The position numbers and the translations under genes were made by a program. Shown piece by piece: positions 45,829 through 55,616 of a stretch of 64,000 nt of DNA. The stretch spans positions 1,674,001 to 1,738,000 of the forward strand of contig NC_012522.1 in the NCBI RefSeq assembly GCF_000010805.1, in the 5' to 3' direction. Each line of letters begins with the position of its first letter. Position 1 is the stretch's first letter. Under the pieces are notes generated by a model, which did not search any database, had not been told where the DNA came from, and saw only the letters and a program-made list of their open reading frames with translations. The DNA is from Rhodococcus opacus B4. GTDB taxonomy: Bacteria > Actinomycetota > Actinomycetes > Mycobacteriales > Mycobacteriaceae.

Positions 45829-47531
45829 TACGTTGTCCCTTCGGGGAGGAGTGCCTTCGGTATGTCGAGGTGCCGGGATCTCAGCCATTCGCCGAGCCCC
45901 TTGGCCTGCGGGTCGAACCGGGCCTGGGACGCGACGCCCTGCCCGAGGATTCCCTCGATCACGAAGTTGACGGCGCGCAGTTCCGGCAGCACGTACCTCG
46001 TGACGGTGAGGTCGGCGGCCTCCGGGAGGAGGTGCTTCGCCTCGTCGACGGTCAGCGCGTGGACCAGCCATCGCCACTGTTCGTCGGTGCGCACCCACAC
46101 GCCGACGTTCGCGTTGCCGCCCTTGTCGCCGCTGCGCGCCCCGGCGATGGTGCCGAGCGCGGCGCGGACGGTGGGCTCTGCCGCACGCGGCTCCGGGAGT
46201 GCGGGCTCGTCGACGTCCGCGAGTTCCCGGACGTCGGTGGCCGGTTCGATGTCGACGCGGGTTCCGTCCGGCAGCACCGCGACGTGCGGGACCTCCTTGG
46301 CGTACACGTATCCGGGGGTGAACACGCCGTAGGGCTGCCCCTGACCGGGCGGCGCCGTCAGCGTGAAGCCCGGGTAGCTCGCGAGTGCCATTTCGACTGC
46401 GACCGAGGAGAATCCGCGACCGACGGCGTTGGCGTCGGGGTCCCGGACGACGCAGCGGAGCAGCGCACTGGCCGCCTCCTCGGTGTCGGCGTCCGGGTGG
46501 TCGGTGCGGGCGAGCGACCAGTCGAGCTCGGCGGGCCGGACGGGCAGCCAGCCTTCGAGTTGCCGCTTCACCAGCGCCGCCTTGGCCTCGATGTCGAGGC
46601 CGGTGAGCACGAACACGGCCTCGTTGCGGAAGCCGGCGAGACTGTTCAGCGACACCTTGAGCTGCGGCGGCGGCGCCTCCCCGGTGACGCCGCTGATCCG
46701 GACCCGGTCGGGGCCGTCCTGGGTCAGGGCGGCGGTGTCGATTCGTGCGGTCACGTCGGGGCCGGCGTACCGGCCGCCCGTTACCTCGTACAGCAACTGC
46801 GCGGTGACGGTGCCGACGGTCACGGCGCCGCCCGTGCCGGGGTGCTTGGTGATGACGGACGAGCCGTCCGAGTCGATCTCGGCGATCGGGAACCCGGGAC
46901 GGTCGAGGTCGTCGATCTCGGTGAAGAAGGCGTAGTTGCCGCCCGTCGCCTGGGTGCCGCACTCGATGACGTGGCCGGCGACCACGGCGCCGGCGAGCTG
47001 GTCGAAATCGTCTCGCTGCCAGCCGAAGTGCGCGGCCGCCGGGCCCACGATCACGGACGCGTCGGTGACCCGTCCGGTGACGACGACGTCGGCACCGGCG
47101 TTCAGGCACCGGGCGATGCCCCACGCGCCGAGGTAGGCGTTGGCGGTCAGCGGGCTGCCCAGCCCCAGTTCCGCGGCCCGGCCGATCAGGTCGTCGCCTT
47201 CGACGTGGGCGATCTTCGCCTGCAGCCCCAGCTTGTCGTTCACCTCCCGCAACGCGTCCGCGAGCCCAGCCGGATTGAGCCCGCCCGCGTTCGCGACGAT
47301 GCGGACACCGCGGTCCAGGGCCAGACCCAGGCAGTCCTCCGCCTGACGGAGGAACGTCTTGGCGTAGCCGCGGTTCGGGTCCTTCATGCGATCGCGGCCG
47401 AGGATCAGCATGGTGAGTTCGGCGAGGTAGTCGCCGGTCAGGTAGTCGAGTTCGCCGCCCTCGAGCATCTCGCGCATCGCCGACAGGCGGTCGCCGTAGA
47501 AGCCGGAGCAGTTGCCGATCCGCACGCTCAT
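45828..47531 (-). CDS. AtuA-family (DUF1446) acyclic terpene utilisation-like protein
   Basis: A 567-residue DUF1446/AtuA protein: [20 protein letters not shown] at the start, then [27 protein letters not shown] and [17 protein letters not shown]. AtuA is essential for citronellol/geraniol catabolism in Pseudomonas, but its reaction is not established. Here it sits between a TIGR03084 gene and fadE13; M. tuberculosis Rv0976c holds the same place from memory. It is probably an acyl-CoA-processing accessory of the carboxylase pathway. Confidence 0.84.
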   Translation of the reverse strand: MSVRIGNCSGFYGDRLSAMREMLEGGELDYLTGDYLAELTMLILGRDRMKDPNRGYAKTFLRQAEDCLGLALDRGVRIVANAGGLNPAGLADALREVNDKLGLQAKIAHVEGDDLIGRAAELGLGSPLTANAYLGAWGIARCLNAGADVVVTGRVTDASVIVGPAAAHFGWQRDDFDQLAGAVVAGHVIECGTQATGGNYAFFTEIDDLDRPGFPIAEIDSDGSSVITKHPGTGGAVTVGTVTAQLLYEVTGGRYAGPDVTARIDTAALTQDGPDRVRISGVTGEAPPPQLKVSLNSLAGFRNEAVFVLTGLDIEAKAALVKRQLEGWLPVRPAELDWSLARTDHPDADTEEAASALLRCVVRDPDANAVGRGFSSVAVEMALASYPGFTLTAPPGQGQPYGVFTPGYVYAKEVPHVAVLPDGTRVDIEPATDVRELADVDEPALPEPRAAEPTVRAALGTIAGARSGDKGGNANVGVWVRTDEQWRWLVHALTVDEAKHLLPEAADLTVTRYVLPELRAVNFVIEGILGQGVASQARFDPQAKGLGEWLRSRHLDIPKALLPEGTT

Positions 47532-48319
47532 CGGGTTCCCGCCTCCCGGCCGCCGCCCGCGGGGCCGGCGAAGGCCTGAGCGATGTTCAGCCACGCGTCG
47601 GCGTCCGCGCCGGTGGCCTCGAGGGCGAGGTCGGCGCGGTTCGCGCGCTGGGTGACGAGGAGACAGAAGTCTTCCGCGGGACCGGTGACCTTCTGCGCGG
47701 CGTCCTCGGGGCCCCAGGTCCAGACGGACACTCCGTCGGGGGCGGTGAGTTCGACGCGGAACTCGTCCGCGGGTGGGGCGAGTTCGTTGACGGCGTAGGC
47801 GAAGTCGCGGGTGCGGACTCCGAGATGGGCGATGCTCTTCAACCGCTCGGTGGGTTTGCGGGGCACCCCGAGTGTGTCGGCGACGTCCTGGCCGTGCGCC
47901 CACGTCTCCATCAACCGGGCCGTGGCCATCGACGCCGCCTTCATCGGCGGCCCGTACCAGAGGATCTTCTGCCCGGGCGGCACCGCCAGGAGCGCCTCCG
48001 CGAGCCGGGTCCGGGCCGAGCGCCAGGCCGCGAGCAATTCTGCGGGCGAGCGCCGGGCGTGTTCGGCGGCGCCGGCGTCGACGAAGCCGCCGGGATTGGA
48101 AGCGGCCACCGTCAGTTGCTCGGTGAAGCCGTCGGGGTCGGTGATCGCGAGCAGCGCGGCCTCGTCGGTCCACAGCAGATGTCCGATCTGGTGGGCGATG
48201 GTCCAGCCCGCGGCCGGTGTCGGATCGGCCCAGCGGGAGTCGGGGAGTTCGGCGACCAGGGCGTCCAGGGAATCGCTCTCGGCGCACAAATCATCGATGA
48301 ACCTCTGCAGTTCAGCCAT
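47528..48319 (-). CDS. TIGR03084-family DinB/mycothiol-dependent-type metal-binding protein
   Basis: A 263-residue protein of the DinB/maleylpyruvate isomerase N-terminal type: helical bundle with [20 protein letters not shown] (His ligands) and [20 protein letters not shown] (second His). These place three histidines for a divalent metal, as in mycothiol-dependent enzymes. The C-terminal half (about 170-263) resembles an SCP2-like domain. It is the first gene of the carboxylase operon, with a good -35/-10 pair immediately upstream. Confidence 0.85.
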   Translation of the reverse strand: MAELQRFIDDLCAESDSLDALVAELPDSRWADPTPAAGWTIAHQIGHLLWTDEAALLAITDPDGFTEQLTVAASNPGGFVDAGAAEHARRSPAELLAAWRSARTRLAEALLAVPPGQKILWYGPPMKAASMATARLMETWAHGQDVADTLGVPRKPTERLKSIAHLGVRTRDFAYAVNELAPPADEFRVELTAPDGVSVWTWGPEDAAQKVTGPAEDFCLLVTQRANRADLALEATGADADAWLNIAQAFAGPAGGGREAGTR

Positions 48320-48354
48320 GCGACCAGCATCACACCGGACCGAGAAAAAAGCAA
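48320..48354 (-). promoter_or_regulatory. Promoter of the TIGR03084-atuA-fadE13-accD2-accA2-fadE12-echA7 operon
   Basis: On the minus strand TTGCTT (48354-48349), a 17-bp spacer and GATGCT (48331-48326), then 6 bases to ATG 48319. This fits a leaderless sigma-70-type promoter for the operon. Confidence 0.5.
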
Positions 48355-48399
48355 GCACGCCTGATTGTTATTCGATCGGCGAGCTGACATCCTGGTCAG

Positions 48400-49254
48400 G
48401 TGATCCGACAGATGCTCACCCAGGCCGCGCTCAACCCACTTCCCTCCCCGCGCGCCCTGGCGGCGCGATTGGTCCCGGGATCCGGCCACCGTGTCGCCGG
48501 CAAGAGAATCCTCGTCACCGGCGGTTCCTCGGGGGTCGGCGAGGCCGCCGCACGCCGGTTGGCCGCGCTCGGCGCGGAGGTCGTCCTCGTCGCCCGCGGA
48601 GCCGACGCACTCGAGGCCGTGCGCAACGACATCCTCCGGTCCGGCTGCGACGCGCACGCCGTCCCCTGCGACCTCACGGACCCCGAGTCCGTCGACGCTC
48701 TCGCCGCGCGGGTGCTCGGGGAGATCGGCCCCGTCGACGTTCTCGTCAACAACGCCGGACGGTCGATCCGGCGGACCGTCGAGGACTCACTGGACCGGTT
48801 CCACGACTTCGAACGCACCATGGCCGTCAACTACTTCGGCTCGACGCGGCTGACCCTGGCCTTCCTGCCGTCGATGATCGAGCGGGGCGAGGGCCACGTG
48901 ATCAACGTCGCGACGTGGGGCGTGCCCGCCGGGGTCATGCCCAAGTTCTCCGCCTACCACGCGTCCAAGGCAGCCGTCGGCGCGTTCGGCCGGAGCCTCG
49001 GCGCCGAACTGCGCGACCGCGGAATCTCGGTGACCACCCTCGACTTCCCGTTGGTCCGGACGCCGATGATCGCGCCCACCACGGACTACGACGCGATGGC
49101 GGCCCTGACTCCCGAGCAGGCAGCGGAATGGTTCGTCACAGCCGTGCGCACCCGGCCGATCGAACTGCTGCCCAGTTACGCCGAATTGTTCCGGCTGCTC
49201 GGCACGTTCGCGCCGTCCGCCACCGACGCTCTGGTGCGGCGCACCGGTATCTGA
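48400..49254 (+). CDS. Short-chain dehydrogenase/reductase
   Basis: A 284-residue classical SDR. The cofactor motif is TGGSSGVG (about 41-48), then LVNNAG and the catalytic YHASK. The residue 13 positions before the Tyr, normally the catalytic Ser, appears to be Trp in NVATWG, with Thr next to it; some actinobacterial SDRs have this arrangement. It starts at GTG 48400, directly after a CTGAC-N6-GTCAG dyad (48384-48399). It is divergent from the carboxylase operon and may share its pathway. Substrate unknown. Confidence 0.83.
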   Translation: MIRQMLTQAALNPLPSPRALAARLVPGSGHRVAGKRILVTGGSSGVGEAAARRLAALGAEVVLVARGADALEAVRNDILRSGCDAHAVPCDLTDPESVDALAARVLGEIGPVDVLVNNAGRSIRRTVEDSLDRFHDFERTMAVNYFGSTRLTLAFLPSMIERGEGHVINVATWGVPAGVMPKFSAYHASKAAVGAFGRSLGAELRDRGISVTTLDFPLVRTPMIAPTTDYDAMAALTPEQAAEWFVTAVRTRPIELLPSYAELFRLLGTFAPSATDALVRRTGI

Positions 49255-49309
49255 GCGGGATGACAGACTGGGACGGTCTCGAATCCGCGCTCACCCGAGG
49301 GAGTCGTCC

Positions 49310-50110
49310 ATGACCGACGCCGTGCTCACCACCCGCGATGGCGACATCGTCACCTGGACGCTCAACCGCCCGGAGGCCCGCAATCCCATCTCCGAGCCGG
49401 ACGTGATCGAGGCGCTCGAGAATGCGGTGGCCGATGTCAACGGTGACCCCAGCGTGCGCGCCGCGATCGTCACCGGTGCAGGTTCGGCGTTCTCCTCCGG
49501 CGGCAACGTCAAACACATGCGCGACCGCGCAGGAATGTTCGGCGGCTCGCCCGCCGATCTGCGGCAGGGCTACCGGCACGGCATCCAGCGCATTCCGCTC
49601 GCCCTCTACCACTGCGAGGTGCCGACCATCGCCGCCGTCAACGGGCCCGCGATCGGCGCCGGCTGCGATCTGTCGCTGATGTGCGACATGCGGATCGCCT
49701 CCACGGCCGCCGTGTTCGCCGAGAGCTTCGTCAAGGTCGGGCTCGTTCCCGGTGACGGCGGCGCCTGGTTCCTGCCGCAGTCCGTCGGGATGGCACGGGC
49801 CAGCGAGATGGCGTTCACCGGCGACGCGATCGACGCCGCGAAGGCCCTCGAGTGGGGACTCGTCTCGCAGGTCGTCGAACCCGGGGAACTCCTCGGCGCG
49901 GCGCGGGCGCTCGCCGACCGGGTAGCGGTCAACCCGCCGCAGGTGCTGCGGATGACCAAGAAACTGCTGCGCGAGGGCCGTCACCAGAGCCTCGAAAGTC
50001 TCCTCGAACTGTCGGCGGCCATGCAGTCGCTCGCCCACCACACCGAGGACCACCACGAGGCGGTCGGCGCGATGCTCGACCGGCGCTCCCCGACCTTCAC
50101 CGGCCGCTGA
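49310..50110 (+). CDS. Enoyl-CoA hydratase/isomerase family protein
   Basis: A 266-residue crotonase-fold protein: TWTLNRPEARNPISEP at the start, AFSSGGNVKHM and PAIGAGCDLSLMCDMRIAS for the oxyanion hole, and FAESFVKVGLVPGDGG with a Glu and an Asp at the catalytic positions. GAGGGAG lies before the ATG. It follows the SDR by 55 bases in the same direction, so the two may work on the same acyl-CoA. The exact reaction (hydratase, isomerase or other) is not determined. Confidence 0.86.
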   Translation: MTDAVLTTRDGDIVTWTLNRPEARNPISEPDVIEALENAVADVNGDPSVRAAIVTGAGSAFSSGGNVKHMRDRAGMFGGSPADLRQGYRHGIQRIPLALYHCEVPTIAAVNGPAIGAGCDLSLMCDMRIASTAAVFAESFVKVGLVPGDGGAWFLPQSVGMARASEMAFTGDAIDAAKALEWGLVSQVVEPGELLGAARALADRVAVNPPQVLRMTKKLLREGRHQSLESLLELSAAMQSLAHHTEDHHEAVGAMLDRRSPTFTGR

Positions 50111-50120
50111 CAGCACCCCG

Positions 50121-50975
50121 GTGACAGCCGAACCCCGGAGCCAGCTTCTTCCCGTCGTCTCGGTCCTCGGGTCGGTGCTGTCCGTCCAGTTCGGTGCGGC
50201 GTTCGCGAGCACCCTGTTCGACGCGGTCGGCGCCGGCGGCGCCGTGTCCCTGCGCCTGACGATCGCGGCGATCATCCTCGGGGTGATCGTGCGGCCGCGG
50301 TGGCGACGGTGGACACGAACCCAGAGGCAGGGAATTCTCGCCCTCGGAGTGGCACTCGCCGTGATGAACTCGGCGTTCTACGAGGCCCTCGCGCGGCTCC
50401 CGCTCGGCACCGCCGTCACCATCGAATTCCTGGGTCCGCTCACCCTCGCCGCCGTGCTGTCGCGAAGGCTGCAGGACGGCGTGTGGGTGCTCGCGGCGCT
50501 GACCGGCGTGGTGCTGCTCGGGCTGCGCGAGAACTCGGGCGCCGACTCCCTGGACCTCGTGGGGGTGGGGTTCGCACTCGTCGCCGGCACGGCGTGGGCC
50601 GGTTACATCGTCGCCGGCTCCCACCTCGCCGCGAGGGTGCCCAGCGCGGACGGCCTCGCCGGAGCGAGCATCGTCGCAGCGGCGCTGACGATTCCGCTCG
50701 GCGCGGCGTCCGGCGGCACCGCACTGTTCGACCCCCGGATCCTGGCCGTCGGCGCGGCGGTGGCCCTGCTGTCCTCGGTGATTCCGTACTCGCTCGAACT
50801 GCGGGCGCTGCAGGTGATGAGCAAGAAGGTGTTCGCCGTGCTCATCGCGCTGGAACCGGCGGCCGCCACCCTCGCCGGGGTGATCGTGCTCGGGCAGGTC
50901 CTCGGGCTGCAGTCGCTCGCCGCGATCGCGCTCGTCGTCGCGGCGGGCGTCGGATCCGTGCTGAGCAACCGGTAG
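50121..50975 (+). CDS. EamA/RhtA-family exporter
   Basis: A 284-residue membrane protein with ten hydrophobic helices in two EamA repeats (about 10-140 and 150-280). The ends resemble RhtA, a threonine/homoserine exporter: NSAFYEALARLPLGTAVTIE and FAVLIALEPAAATLAGVIVL. It starts with GTG 50121, 10 bases after the crotonase. The substrate is not evident; amino acids or small metabolites are the family expectation. Confidence 0.85.
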   Translation: MTAEPRSQLLPVVSVLGSVLSVQFGAAFASTLFDAVGAGGAVSLRLTIAAIILGVIVRPRWRRWTRTQRQGILALGVALAVMNSAFYEALARLPLGTAVTIEFLGPLTLAAVLSRRLQDGVWVLAALTGVVLLGLRENSGADSLDLVGVGFALVAGTAWAGYIVAGSHLAARVPSADGLAGASIVAAALTIPLGAASGGTALFDPRILAVGAAVALLSSVIPYSLELRALQVMSKKVFAVLIALEPAAATLAGVIVLGQVLGLQSLAAIALVVAAGVGSVLSNR

Positions 50976-51012
50976 CGGCCCGTGTGACGGGCCCGGCTGG
51001 CAGGATCGACAC

Positions 51013-53520
51013 GTGAGCACCGCGAACCTGACCCGAGCCGAAACCGCCGAACGTTCCCGCGCGATCGAGGTTCTCGGTTATCGGGTGGAACTGGACGTCC
51101 TCGGCGCAATCGATCCGGACGTCGGGACGTTCGCGACCACGACCACCGTCGAGTTCACCGCGAGAACGTCCACGACCTGGCTCGACTTCCTCGGCGCCGG
51201 CGTGGACTCGGTGACGGTCAACGGCGCCGGCGTTCCCGTCGACTACGACGGCGCCCGCATCGCGCTGGCCGGGCTGCGGGAGTCGAACGTCGTGACCGTC
51301 ACCGCCCGGGGCGAGTACAGCCGTTCCGGTGAGGGACTGCACCGCTTCCTCGACCCGGCCGACGGCCGGACGTACCTCTACACACAGTACGAACCGGCGG
51401 ACGCGCGGCGGGTGTTCGCGTGCTTCGAGCAGCCGGACCTGAAGGCGCCGTTCACGTTCGTCGTCACCGCGCCGCAGGAGTGGGAGGTGATCTCCAACCA
51501 GCAGGTCGCCGAGCGCGACGACACCGCGGGCGGGCAGGTCGTCACGTTCGCGCCGACCCTGCCGATCTCGACGTACATCACCGCGGTCGTGGCCGGGCCC
51601 TACCACCGGGTGGACGCGGAGTGGAGCGGCGGCGACCTCACGATCCCACTGGGCGTGCTCTGCCGGGCGTCGCTCGCGCAGTACCTCGACGCCGACACGA
51701 TCTTCGAGATCACCCGGCAGGGGCTGGGCTTCTTCGCCGAGGGCTTCGACTACCCGTACCCGTTCGGCAAGTACGACCAGGTGTTCGTCCCCGAGTACAA
51801 CCTCGGGGCCATGGAGAACCCGGGCTGCGTGACGTTCACCGAGGCGTACGTGTTCCGCGGGGCCGCCACCGATTCCCAGTACGAGGGCCGCGCGAACACG
51901 ATCCTCCACGAGATGGCCCACATGTGGTTCGGCGACCTCGTCACGATGGTGTGGTGGGACGACCTGTGGCTCAAGGAATCGTTCGCCGACTACATGGGCG
52001 CACTGGCGAACGCGGAAGCCACCCGGTGGACCGACGCGTGGGTCGCCTTCGCCAACCGCCGCAAGGCGTGGGCGTACCTGCAGGACCAGTTGCCGACGAC
52101 GCATCCGATCGTGGCGGACATCGTCGACCTCGAGGCCGCGAAACTGAACTTCGACGGCATCACGTACGCGAAGGGCGCCAGCGTCCTCAAACAACTCGTC
52201 GCGTACGCCGGGCGGGAGGCGTTCTTCGAGGGGGCGCGCCGCTATTTCCGCGCCCACGCGTTCGGGAACACCACCCTCACGGATCTGCTGACGGAACTGT
52301 CGGCGACGTCAGGCCGGGACCTGACGAGCTGGGCACGCGCCTGGTTGCAGACCACCGGGGTGTCGGCGCTGAGCCTGGAACGGGACGCCGACGGGCGCGC
52401 CGCGATCGTGCAGACCGACCCCCGGCCACATCGGCTCGGCGTGGGTCGCTTCGACTTCGACGGGGCCGGCGATCTCGTGTGCGTGCAGCGCATCGAGGTC
52501 GACCTCGCCGACCCGAGCACCCCGATCGACCTCGGCGACGCACCGCTCGTGGTGCTCAACGACGCCGACCTGACGTACGCGAAGGTGCGGCTCGACGACC
52601 GCTCGCTGAGCACCACCGAGCAGTCCCTCGACCGCGTGCGGGACCCGCTGGCGCGCGGCCTGATCTGGTCGTCGCTGTGGAACACGACCCGCGACAGCGA
52701 ACTGGGCGCGCAACGGTATCTGTCGATGGCCCAGCGGTTCTCCCCGGCGGAGTCGCATCTGACGCTCCTCTCGTCCGTGCTGGCCAACGCCCCGTACGCG
52801 ATCGAGCACTACCTGCCCGAGCCTTCTCGCGTCGCCGCCCGCCGCGAGTGGCTCGACCACACGTGGCGTGCGTTGTGGGACGCCCCGCCGGCGTCGGGGA
52901 GCCAACTCGCCTGGGCACGTGCGGTGGCGGCCGCCGCCGAGGTGGACGACAGTCGCGCGGTGAACATCCGTTCGCTGCTCGACACCGACGGGCAGGCACC
53001 GACGGGATTGTCGCTCGACCCGGACCTGCGGTGGGCGTTCCGGGGCGCGCTCGCCGCCACCGGGCACGCCGACGACGCGGACCTCGACGGTGAACTGCGC
53101 CGCGACGACACCGGTTCCGGCCGCACCGCGTACCTGCGGGCGACGTTCTCGCGACCGGAACCGGACGTGAAGGCGAAGGCCTGGGAATCGATCTTCCACG
53201 ACCACACACTGTCCAACGACCATCTCGGCGCGATCATCGCCGGGTTCCGCGCAGGCGCCCGGCACGACCTCGTCGCGGGATTCGCCGCCGAATACTTCGC
53301 GTCGATCCGCTCGGTGTGGGAGTCGCGCAGCATCGAGATCGCCCGGCGGATCGTGGTCGGGCTGTTTCCGTCCGAGACGAATCTCGACGCCGCGGACGGA
53401 TGGCTCGCCGGCCACACCGATGCACCCGCTGCGCTGCGCCGACTGGTGGTCGAGCAGCGGGATCACCTCGCCCGGGACCTGCGAGCGCAGGCGTTCAACA
53501 GCCCAGACGTCACCGGCTGA
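51013..53520 (+). CDS. pepN: Aminopeptidase N (M1 family)
   Basis: An 835-residue M1 metallopeptidase. The exopeptidase motif GAMENPG (about 259-265) and the zinc site HExxH-x18-E (His299, Glu300, His303, Glu322) are intact. The C-terminal ERAP1-like helical domain fills residues about 530-835. It trims N-terminal residues from peptides in the cytoplasm (no signal peptide). The gene overlaps the convergent FAD monooxygenase gene by 11 bases. The length is normal for actinobacterial PepN. Confidence 0.94.
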   Translation: MSTANLTRAETAERSRAIEVLGYRVELDVLGAIDPDVGTFATTTTVEFTARTSTTWLDFLGAGVDSVTVNGAGVPVDYDGARIALAGLRESNVVTVTARGEYSRSGEGLHRFLDPADGRTYLYTQYEPADARRVFACFEQPDLKAPFTFVVTAPQEWEVISNQQVAERDDTAGGQVVTFAPTLPISTYITAVVAGPYHRVDAEWSGGDLTIPLGVLCRASLAQYLDADTIFEITRQGLGFFAEGFDYPYPFGKYDQVFVPEYNLGAMENPGCVTFTEAYVFRGAATDSQYEGRANTILHEMAHMWFGDLVTMVWWDDLWLKESFADYMGALANAEATRWTDAWVAFANRRKAWAYLQDQLPTTHPIVADIVDLEAAKLNFDGITYAKGASVLKQLVAYAGREAFFEGARRYFRAHAFGNTTLTDLLTELSATSGRDLTSWARAWLQTTGVSALSLERDADGRAAIVQTDPRPHRLGVGRFDFDGAGDLVCVQRIEVDLADPSTPIDLGDAPLVVLNDADLTYAKVRLDDRSLSTTEQSLDRVRDPLARGLIWSSLWNTTRDSELGAQRYLSMAQRFSPAESHLTLLSSVLANAPYAIEHYLPEPSRVAARREWLDHTWRALWDAPPASGSQLAWARAVAAAAEVDDSRAVNIRSLLDTDGQAPTGLSLDPDLRWAFRGALAATGHADDADLDGELRRDDTGSGRTAYLRATFSRPEPDVKAKAWESIFHDHTLSNDHLGAIIAGFRAGARHDLVAGFAAEYFASIRSVWESRSIEIARRIVVGLFPSETNLDAADGWLAGHTDAPAALRRLVVEQRDHLARDLRAQAFNSPDVTG

Positions 53521-54949
53521 CCGCGCGGGCGCCGTTGGTCGTTGCAGTCCACCGTTTCAGGACGCCTCGCCACTCGCCCGACGCGCTGTCGCCGGCCCAG
53601 GCGATGTAGCCGTCGGGACGGACGAGCAGCGCGGGTCCGTCCGCGGTCCGGGTCACCGCGGGAAGATCGCCGGGAACCGGCGCCCCCGGCTCGACGACCA
53701 GGACGAACCCGCCCGAGCGCAGCACCTCGTACAGCCGGCCGGCGTCGGTGGCCAGATCTTCGGCGCGCCGGCCCACCAGGGCGCTCTCCCCGGCGTCGCG
53801 GCCGTAGCCGATACCGATGCCCGAGAACATCCGCGCGACCGCGTCACCGATCGGCGGGAATCCGAGAAGCGCCGCCACTGCGCCGTTCCGGAGCTTCCGC
53901 AGAATCCACGGCCGAACGGTCATCATGCGCATCGTGACTCCGCTCGACCGCAGTACCAGCCGCCCCACCGGGTGCCTCTCCGAGTGATACGTGTCGAGCA
54001 CCGCGTCGTCCGCGCCACCCAGGACGGCCGCGAGTTTCCAGCCGAGATTCATCGCGTCGTGGATGCCGGTGTTCATCCCCTGACCGCCCGCCGGTGAATG
54101 CACGTGGGCCGCATCGCCTGCAAGGAACACCCGGCCCGTCCGGTATTGCGGGACCTGCCGTTCGTCGCTGTGGAATCGCGACTGCCACCGCACGTCGCCG
54201 AGTCCGTAGTCGGTGCCCATCGCGGTCCGGATGGTGGCGCGCAGTTCCTCCCGGTCCACGGGGGCACTGTCGTCCACCTGATGCCTGCGGTTCCAGGCGA
54301 TCACACGAAACAGGTTGTCGCCGTAAGGCGCGATGAAGGCGAATCCGTCGCGGACGGCGTTGACGGTCACGAGGTTGTCCGGTGGATTCTCGAGTTCGAC
54401 GTCAGCGAGCATGATCGACCGCAGCACGGCCTTGCCCGGGAACGGTTGCCCGATCATCGTGCGCACCCCGCTGTGCGCGCCGTCGGCACCGACCGCATAC
54501 GTCGCGTGGAAGGTGCCGGCGCGGCCCGAGCCGTCGTGGCCGTGAACGCGGACGCCGTCGCCGTCCTGCTCCACCCCGGTGACGGTGAATCCCCGCACGA
54601 AGTCGGCGCCGCGCTCCCGGGCGTGCGCCTCGAGGAGAGCGTCGACGTTCTGCTGCGGGGTGACGAGGACGTACGGGAAGCGGGACCGCAGGCGCCCGAG
54701 GTTCAGCGCTGCGCCGCGCCACAGTTTCAGACCCGGCGAGGCGGCGCCGGTAGCCACGAGACGGTCGGCGAGTCCGCGGGCGTCGAGCAGTTCGAGAGTG
54801 CGGGCGTGGACGCCGAACGCGCGACTGAGGGTCGACGGCGCCGCGCGCTTGTCGAGCACCGTCACGGATCGGCCCGCCGTCGCCAACTCGGCCGCGAGCA
54901 TGCATCCGGTGGGTCCCGCGCCGATCACCACCACGTCGATGTGCTTCAT
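53510..54949 (-). CDS. FAD-dependent aromatic monooxygenase (class A)
   Basis: A 479-residue flavoprotein hydroxylase. The Rossmann motif VIGAGPTGCMLAAELA (residues 8-23), middle DG-type segment YAVGADGAHSGVR and GD motif FLAGDAAHVHSPAGGQGMN are intact. The C-terminal thioredoxin-like domain (about 390-479) places it with PgaE/MhpA/rifampicin-monooxygenase-like proteins. It should hydroxylate an aromatic or polyketide compound with NAD(P)H and O2. A divergent TetR gene with twin operators controls it. It lacks a linked degradative cluster, so detoxification is possible. Confidence 0.88.
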   Translation of the reverse strand: MKHIDVVVIGAGPTGCMLAAELATAGRSVTVLDKRAAPSTLSRAFGVHARTLELLDARGLADRLVATGAASPGLKLWRGAALNLGRLRSRFPYVLVTPQQNVDALLEAHARERGADFVRGFTVTGVEQDGDGVRVHGHDGSGRAGTFHATYAVGADGAHSGVRTMIGQPFPGKAVLRSIMLADVELENPPDNLVTVNAVRDGFAFIAPYGDNLFRVIAWNRRHQVDDSAPVDREELRATIRTAMGTDYGLGDVRWQSRFHSDERQVPQYRTGRVFLAGDAAHVHSPAGGQGMNTGIHDAMNLGWKLAAVLGGADDAVLDTYHSERHPVGRLVLRSSGVTMRMMTVRPWILRKLRNGAVAALLGFPPIGDAVARMFSGIGIGYGRDAGESALVGRRAEDLATDAGRLYEVLRSGGFVLVVEPGAPVPGDLPAVTRTADGPALLVRPDGYIAWAGDSASGEWRGVLKRWTATTNGARAVSR

Positions 54950-54980
54950 GATGCTGCCTCCGATCGAAAGGTTCCCAGCA

Positions 54981-55047
54981 AGTCAACAACTGTTGACTTC
55001 GACGTTAGACGCGTCCCGACGCCAGGTCAACAGTTGTTGACTACACT
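54981..55047. promoter_or_regulatory. Twin TetR operators and leaderless tetR promoter
   Basis: Operator 1 at 54981-54998 is AGTCAACA-AC-TGTTGACT. Operator 2 at 55026-55041 is GTCAACA-GT-TGTTGAC. The second abuts the -10 TACACT (55042-55047), which lies 6 bases before the tetR ATG. Bound TetR would repress both divergent genes. Confidence 0.78.
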
Positions 55048-55053
55048 GCGGGA

Positions 55054-55614
55054 ATGCCTGAACGCCGCGCCCGCTCCGCCGTCACCACCCGCGCCGCGAT
55101 CCTCGACGCGGCCCGCGCCCGGTTCGGCACCGACGGCTACGAACGCACGACGATGCGCGCCGTCGCGTCGGACGTGGGCGTCGACCCCGCACTCGTGGTC
55201 CGGTACTTCACCAACAAGGAGTCACTGTTCGCCGAGGCCGCCGAATTCGAACTGCACCTACCCGACCTCCACGACGTTCCGGTGCAGGAACTCGCGACCG
55301 TGCTGATGCCGCGCTTCTTCGCGGTATGGGAGAACGACGGCGCGTTCCTCCCCCTGCTCCGCGCCGCGGCCAGCAGCCCACGGGCCGCCGAAGCGATGTT
55401 GCAGGTCTTCGCCCGCCAGGTGGCGCCCGCACTCGCAGCGGTCGCGGTCGATCACGCCGACGAGCGCGCGGCCCTCGTCGGGTCGCAGGTCCTCGGACTC
55501 GCCTTCTCCCGCTACGTACTCCGGGTACCGCCCCTCGCGGACATGACGCACGAACAGCTGATGCGGTGGGTCGGGCCCGTGCTCGAGTACTACCTCACCA
55601 CGGAAACCCGGTAG
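55054..55614 (+). CDS. TetR-family regulator of the FAD monooxygenase
   Basis: A 186-residue TetR protein. Residues about 26-55 form the HTH (TTMRAVASDVGVDPALVVRY then FTNKESLF). The C-terminal domain is of the TetR_C_17-like type. The gene is divergent from the monooxygenase gene, and both operators contain the same 16-bp core, so autoregulation and control of the neighbour are likely. The ligand is probably the monooxygenase substrate (inference). The transcript appears leaderless. Confidence 0.88.
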   Translation: MPERRARSAVTTRAAILDAARARFGTDGYERTTMRAVASDVGVDPALVVRYFTNKESLFAEAAEFELHLPDLHDVPVQELATVLMPRFFAVWENDGAFLPLLRAAASSPRAAEAMLQVFARQVAPALAAVAVDHADERAALVGSQVLGLAFSRYVLRVPPLADMTHEQLMRWVGPVLEYYLTTETR

Positions 55615-55616
55615 CC

